NCBI GenBank assembly: GCA_003024985.2
Contig: PXIH01S0056569.1
Direction: 5' to 3' (one strand)
DNA length: 12,645 bases
Origin: Euperipatoides rowelli
Taxonomy: Eukaryota; Onychophora; Udeonychophora; Euonychophora; Peripatopsidae
Both the position numbers and the translations under genes were made by a program. A model generated the notes under the pieces. That model searched no databases. It was not told the origin of the DNA and worked only from the letters and a program-made list of their open reading frames with translations. Of this stretch, positions 10,901 through 12,645 are shown piece after piece. Each line of letters starts with the position of its first letter. The first letter of the stretch is position 1.

Positions 10901-12253
10901 AAAAAAAGGAACAAAAAAAATACTATTTAAGTTTTTTATATCTATATATATATATTTTGAAATATCTCAAAGATACACCGCGACTACTCATGTAACTTTC
11001 TGAACGGGACGACTGCCGGGTTAATAAGTATTAAAATATAATAAATACGCAACCAAATCCTAACAAGTTTTCTTTTTTTTTTTTTATTTTTTATTGGCGT
11101 GAATATCACATTTTTTCATGATCAAAGAGTTACCTCCACAAGCACACAGTAAAACTGCAATTGGATTATCAAATGTAATGAAATAACCTTATAATAACTG
11201 ACAACAAATTCAATACATACATTCTGGTAACTTTTAAAAAAACATCATAGCAAAGAAAAACTCCTGTATAAACATACTAACTAGCAATCTAGTCTTGGAC
11301 TTGATATTCTTCTTCTATATATTATAATGAATATATAGTAATATTTTATGTTTCTTTCCGTTAAGTCTGTGCTGTCTTCATTTCATTCGATTGTGTTTGT
11401 TTTTCAACTTTACTATTTGATAGTGAAGTTGTAACTATTGACTGGTCATCTATGACATTGTAAACAGATAATTGAACAGCTTGAAGGAAGTAATTAGTAT
11501 TTTAATAAAGCTAATTTTGAAATTTACATGTTTGTGATTTTTAATGGATAAAAGACCATGAGCATGCATTTTTTATGTCTAGGCTTGGCGAATGGACTTT
11601 TTCTGTATACTGATGGCATGTGCTATTCCTGGTATATTATTGTATTATTATGGCAGTTAATTTGTATCTTATACATTTGGTGTCCACTCATTCCTGTGTG
11701 CAGTTTGTTTATTAATTTACAGTGAAGCTAAAGTTACTAATGATAAGCAATAAATATTATTTCATAAATAATAGTGATCTGTGTTTTTTGTGAGTGAGTG
11801 AGTTACTGTACCTTTCATATTTTCTATTCTACAGTCAAGAAGTAGTTGCAGAGACTATCTGTAGACACGGGCCTACTATCTTTACTATTAGTACTTCACA
11901 TTCATTATAATAAATTTGGGCCATTACTTTTCATAAAAAGTGTCAAAAAAAGGCCATTTTTTGTTTATGTTACCTACATCTTGGATGACTGAAAATAGCT
12001 TTTGTATGTTTAATCTGACTAAACCTAGTGATAGCATGTGGATTTTTCTTTATTTAAAATATTAAAAAAAAATATTATTTTTTAAAAAAATATATGGAAT
12101 AGCAGTTTAGACTAATAAAAGCAATGCTCACTCCGCCAAGTGTCTCCTGGTACGAGAAAGCTCCGCTCGATAAGATTGAGCTATGCAGAAGGCATCTCCA
12201 ATAGCCGGGATAACAGTTTCTAAATATAACTGTGAAGACTGCGTTAAGAAAGC
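1819..12253 (-). CDS. NARS1: Asparaginyl-tRNA synthetase, cytosolic (partial, six internal exons)
   Basis: Joined minus-strand CDS: 12253-12132, 9717-9582, 7347-7234, 4184-4137, 4005-3922 and 1950-1819 (636 nt, 212 codons, no stop). The enzyme activates asparagine with ATP and charges tRNA-Asn in the cytosol. The visible part is most of the class IIb catalytic core. It has the TQSSQLYLE loop (residues about 4-12), motif 2 with RAELSRTRR (about 29-37), HVEAECPF (about 44-51), [19 protein letters not shown] (about 146-156), [11 protein letters not shown] and [10 protein letters not shown]. These match the eukaryotic/archaeal-type AsnRS rather than AspRS, and rather than the mitochondrial NARS2 type. 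Animal NARS1 proteins are about 550 residues, so this is roughly the 40% just before the C-terminal 40 or so residues. The 5' exons and the final motif 3 exon are outside the window. All splice junctions fit the reading frame, and nothing suggests a pseudogene. Identification is from recognised conserved motifs, not from a search. Confidence 0.96.
1951..3921 (-). other. NARS1 intron between exons B and A (1971 nt)
   Basis: Phase-0 intron with GT donor at 3921-3920 and AG acceptor at 1952-1951. It is mostly AT-rich unique-looking sequence with T and A runs. A GC-richer island lies at about 3388-3465. Three ambiguous bases sit at 3226, 3230 and 3234. No ORF or RNA gene is supported. Confidence 0.9.
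3922..4005 (-). CDS. NARS1: NARS1 exon B: asparagine-recognition segment
   Basis: 84 nt, 28 codons, phase 0 at both ends, reading [16 protein letters not shown] then [12 protein letters not shown]. The [10 protein letters not shown] strand lines the amino-acid pocket in class IIb synthetases; the equivalent AspRS strand reads PFY. The acceptor is CTTTTCTTTTAG, the best pyrimidine tract of the set. The donor is GTAAGT. The reading frame continues directly into [10 protein letters not shown] of exon A. Confidence 0.95.
4006..4136 (-). other. NARS1 short intron between exons C and B (131 nt)
   Basis: Phase-0 intron with donor GTAAAA at 4136-4131 and acceptor CTTTTCTTTTAG ending at 4006. It is the only compact intron here, 15-fold or more shorter than the others. 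A plus-strand ORF of 71 codons from 4030 overlaps this intron and exon C antisense. It is an artefact. Confidence 0.93.
4137..4184 (-). CDS. NARS1: NARS1 exon C: 16-codon mini-exon
   Basis: 48 nt, phase 0 at both ends, encoding [16 protein letters not shown]. This matches the conserved AsnRS linker that precedes the asparagine-recognition strand. The acceptor is TTTAAACAG after a strong T tract. The donor is GTAAAA, weaker than the others because it lacks the usual G at +5. It is separated from exon B by an intron of only 131 nt, the one short intron of the region. Its length is divisible by three, so skipping it would keep the frame. Confidence 0.93.
4418..4945. mobile_element. Foldback / MITE-like element with ~160-bp terminal inverted repeats
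   Basis: The left arm (4418-about 4581) and the reverse complement of the right arm (about 4789-4945) align almost end to end. Long identical blocks include AACAAAATTTAAATCGTATT, ATTTTTACCTAAAAAG, TTTCATTCAT, ATCTTCATAATACAG, TATTTTATCAGACA and GTTTTCAGG. By eye the arms are about 85-90% identical. The element begins TTAAAGTGTATTATC and ends GATAATACACTTTAA, so TTAA lies at both extremes. That could be a TTAA target duplication (as in piggyBac-type elements) or simply part of the repeat. The roughly 205-bp centre is GC-richer and has no transposase ORF. A non-autonomous DNA transposon is the best reading; the family is not identified. Confidence 0.8.
4612..4649. repeat. Perfect 19-bp tandem duplication
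   Basis: AATTAAAACACAAGGTACA occurs at 4612-4630 and again, without mismatch, at 4631-4649. It lies in the loop of the foldback element. The perfect match suggests a recent duplication relative to the roughly 10-15% divergence of the arms. Confidence 0.93.
5371..5404. repeat. TTAA-rich simple repeat
   Basis: Three ATTA/TAAT steps in tandem (ATTAATTAATTAATG) are followed by degenerate copies up to TTAATTATT. This is simple-sequence DNA within the D/C intron. Confidence 0.7.
6125..6150. repeat. 10-bp tandem repeat
   Basis: TTTGTCTAAC occurs at 6125-6134 and 6135-6144, with a partial third copy TTTGTC at 6145-6150. It sits about 40 bp from the 42-bp triplicate, making this a locally slippage-prone stretch. 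Confidence 0.85.
6192..6316. repeat. ~42-bp minisatellite, three copies
   Basis: Three tandem units start at 6192, 6235 and 6276, each beginning AAGTT(T)CCCTTCATCACAA and ending in CTATTTRCTTAT-like sequence. They differ by a few substitutions and 1-2-bp indels (lengths about 43, 41 and 41). The plus strand is pyrimidine-rich. A 76-codon plus-strand ORF (6121-6351) runs through it with a repeated FPSSQ-SF-YLLI peptide. It reflects the repeat and its lack of stops, not a recognised gene. Confidence 0.88.
7234..7347 (-). CDS. NARS1: NARS1 exon D: catalytic-core segment
   Basis: 114 nt, 38 codons, phase 0 at both ends. It reads [19 protein letters not shown], then [19 protein letters not shown]. 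The [12 protein letters not shown] block, where an amphipathic helix begins a new core segment, and DGTFYEFGE are typical of cytosolic AsnRS. The acceptor is TTCTGTTAAG with a T run upstream. The donor is GTAAGA. It follows NP of exon E and precedes DIPEAPER of exon C, which is the normal order in the family. Confidence 0.95.
7576..7905 (+). pseudogene. Non-LTR retrotransposon reverse transcriptase relic
   Basis: Plus-strand translation gives three reverse transcriptase blocks in the expected order. [19 protein letters not shown] (from 7576) matches the QAGFRxGxSTTD block. [16 protein letters not shown] (from 7677, another frame) matches motif A, but the catalytic Asp expected after F-L is replaced, and it runs on to [35 protein letters not shown] (from about 7837, back in the first frame) is the hallmark QGDSLSP motif B. 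Frame changes and stops (TGA after the first block; TAA, TAA, TAG after the second) separate them. The YxDD motif C is not seen before the sequence runs into poly(T). It is antisense to the host gene. The clade cannot be assigned from so short a relic. Confidence 0.82.
7931..7990. repeat. T-rich low-complexity tract
   Basis: About 60 bases almost entirely T on the plus strand, ending in an uninterrupted T19 (7972-7990). It directly follows the reverse transcriptase relic. It may be a replication-slippage product or the poly(A) tail of a minus-strand-oriented retroinsert. Confidence 0.85.
8213..8269. repeat. 19-bp tandem repeat, three copies
   Basis: Units at 8213-8231, 8232-8250 and 8251-8269 all start GAATTTCGT and continue with T-rich, slightly diverged 3' halves (TTTATATTGT, CTTTTGTTAT, GTTTTGTCGT). 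All three are exactly 19 bp. Confidence 0.88.
8312..8684 (+). other. Two overlapping coding-like ORFs of unknown origin
   Basis: ORFs of 75 codons (8312-8539) and 63 codons (8493-8684) sit on the plus strand in different frames. In base composition and amino-acid mix they look more like decayed coding sequence than their surroundings. Peptide pieces include [19 protein letters not shown] and [20 protein letters not shown] do not recognise a family. Lying downstream of and in the same orientation as the reverse transcriptase relic, they may be another part of that element or a different insertion. They are unlikely to be a functional gene. Confidence 0.25.
9489..9502. promoter_or_regulatory. 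Candidate RFX/X-box palindromic site
   Basis: GTTGCCATGGAAAC differs by one base from the perfect palindromic X-box GTTGCCATGGCAAC bound by RFX factors. It lies about 80 bases inside the intron from the exon E donor, in a slightly GC-richer stretch. The match is visible; regulatory use is inference, and one motif can occur by chance. Confidence 0.35.
9582..9717 (-). CDS. NARS1: NARS1 exon E: catalytic core after motif 2
   Basis: 136 nt: one base completing the split Glu codon, then 45 codons reading [33 protein letters not shown] and a variable end [16 protein letters not shown] and [15 protein letters not shown] are highly conserved in animal cytosolic AsnRS. The Glu residues of HVEAE belong to the strand following motif 2 in the active site. 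The acceptor is CTTTTCAG, preceded by a long T tract. The donor is GTAAGTAA, immediately after the CCA proline codon. Phase is 2 in and 0 out. Confidence 0.96.
9814..9838. repeat. Perfect 11-bp stem-loop
   Basis: TTTATGATGGC (9814-9824), loop TAT (9825-9827) and GCCATCATAAA (9828-9838) form an uninterrupted 11-bp stem with a 3-nt loop. It lies about 100 bases upstream of exon E in the transcript. It is too short for a microRNA precursor as it stands. Confidence 0.85.
10613..10634. repeat. T22 homopolymer
   Basis: An uninterrupted run of 22 T on the plus strand (poly(A) in the NARS1 transcript), flanked by GGC and ATAGCC. It is the longest homopolymer in the window. Its exact length may be unreliable because of sequencing error. 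Confidence 0.9.
12132..12253 (-). CDS. NARS1: NARS1 exon F: flipping loop and motif 2
   Basis: This is the most 5' exon in the window, 122 nt, encoding 40 codons plus two bases of the next. It reads [12 protein letters not shown], then [29 protein letters not shown] corresponds to the loop that closes over the substrate amino acid in class IIb synthetases. RAELSRTRR is class II motif 2, whose first arginine binds ATP and the aminoacyl-adenylate. The position after RAE is Leu here; it is usually Gln or another polar residue in relatives, and it is variable. The acceptor is ...TTTGTTTAAG after a T-rich tract. The donor is GTGAGC at 12131-12126. The last two bases, GA, join the first G of exon E to give Glu (HLAE-FAHVEAE), which supports both splice choices. 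The exon is GC-richer than the surrounding intron. Confidence 0.95.
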
Positions 12254-12540
12254 CTTAAACAAAAAAAAATTTAAAAATTAGAACAAAAGCAATAAAAATG
12301 TATCAATCTACTGTAATAGCATAAACATATAATCAATCAGATTCTTAAGTGATGCAGACCATTACTTCACATACTGTTTGTATGATGTTACAATTTTAAT
12401 AGAGTTGCCAGATTTATTTTGGGACAAAAAAAAAGATTTTCACAAAAAATAAGGAAGATGGATACAGCATATAAATAATTTTTAGTTCATTATCAGTTTT
12501 AACTTGATTTCAGACATTTATTACTACTAGGACTCCAGTG

Positions 12541-12559
12541 TTGGTCGAATTTCGACCAA
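12541..12559. repeat. 19-bp perfect palindrome
   Basis: TTGGTCGAA, a single central T, then TTCGACCAA: perfect 9-bp arms. It includes two TCGA sites in otherwise CpG-poor intron DNA and lies 8 bp from the 21-bp tandem duplication. It resembles a transposon terminus or a protein-binding dyad. No identity is assigned. Confidence 0.85.
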
Positions 12560-12567
12560 TTAGAAAT

Positions 12568-12609
12568 TCCTTTGTAAAAAGCCGCCACTCCTTTGTAAAA
12601 AGCCGCCAC
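12568..12609. repeat. Perfect 21-bp tandem duplication
   Basis: TCCTTTGTAAAAAGCCGCCAC occurs twice head-to-tail without mismatch, at 12568-12588 and 12589-12609 (in two parts: TCCTTTGTAA, AAAGCCGCCAC). The GCCGCCAC part is markedly GC-rich for this window. Confidence 0.93.
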
Positions 12610-12645
12610 AATGCTAAACAATGAATGTTTTAATTTTATATCTAA

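Larger units (their letters stand above)
9718..12131 (-). other. NARS1 intron between exons F and E (2414 nt)
   Basis: Phase-2 intron with donor GTGAGC and acceptor CTTTTCAG. It is AT-rich, with a perfect hairpin at 9814-9838, a T22 tract at 10613-10634, a YY1-like AAGATGGCGG word near 10733, a TA repeat at about 10942-10954 and one ambiguous base at 10696. Positions 11100-12120 show no repeat structure or coding potential that I can support. Confidence 0.9.
12254..12645 (-). other. NARS1 intron upstream of exon F (incomplete)
   Basis: Non-coding sequence from the exon F acceptor to the right window edge. The preceding exon, which should encode class II motif 1, is not in this stretch. It contains a 19-bp palindrome and a 21-bp tandem duplication at its far end. 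Confidence 0.85.

Noticed and set aside
12122-12215. Plus-strand open frame ([14 protein letters not shown]...) in a GC-rich stretch
   Set aside because: At first it looked like a small gene or RNA, but the opposite strand is clearly NARS1 exon F with fitting splice sites, so the plus-strand reading is a shadow.
1-12645. tRNA, rRNA, snRNA or CRISPR array
   Set aside because: I saw no tRNA B-box/cloverleaf pattern, no snRNA or rRNA signature, and no regularly spaced direct repeats with unique spacers.

Overview
This window looks like nuclear DNA from an AT-rich animal genome. It is dominated by long introns full of A/T homopolymers, simple repeats and mobile-element remnants. No bacterial-style gene density, rRNA, tRNA or CRISPR array is visible. 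The only convincing host gene lies on the minus strand: six consecutive internal exons of cytosolic asparaginyl-tRNA synthetase (NARS1). The species cannot be fixed from this sequence. The AT content, frequent poly(A)/poly(T) runs and 2-3 kb introns would fit a Hydra-like cnidarian or another AT-rich invertebrate, but this is a guess.

Layout, in transcript order (right to left): exon F (12253-12132), exon E (9717-9582), exon D (7347-7234), exon C (4184-4137), exon B (4005-3922) and exon A (1950-1819). All six have GT donors and AG acceptors on the minus strand. Their phases join exactly, giving 636 nt = 212 uninterrupted codons. The joined protein runs from just after class II motif 1, through motif 2 (RAELSRTRR) and the Mg-ATP glutamate region ([11 protein letters not shown]), to the conserved PYYWYTDQ. 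The 5' exons (anticodon-binding domain and motif 1) lie beyond the right edge. The last exon (motif 3, GLGLER region) lies beyond the left edge. Five complete introns measure 1971, 131, 3049, 2234 and 2414 nt.

The introns carry the rest of the content. The 3049-nt C/D intron holds a 528-bp foldback or MITE-like element with arms of about 160 bp, an internal tandem duplication and TTAA at both ends. It also holds a 42-bp triplicate repeat. The 2234-nt D/E intron holds a decayed non-LTR retrotransposon reverse transcriptase on the plus strand, a long T-rich tract, a 19-bp triplicate, unidentified coding-like ORFs and a palindromic RFX/X-box-like site. The 2414-nt E/F intron has a perfect 11-bp hairpin, a T22 tract and a YY1-like word. 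The right edge has a 19-bp palindrome next to a perfect 21-bp tandem duplication. The word TAC(A/T)GTA recurs at least 18 times, more than base composition suggests.

I found no convincing new multi-gene system. The most notable non-genic structure is the foldback element, which would form a very long hairpin in NARS1 pre-mRNA.
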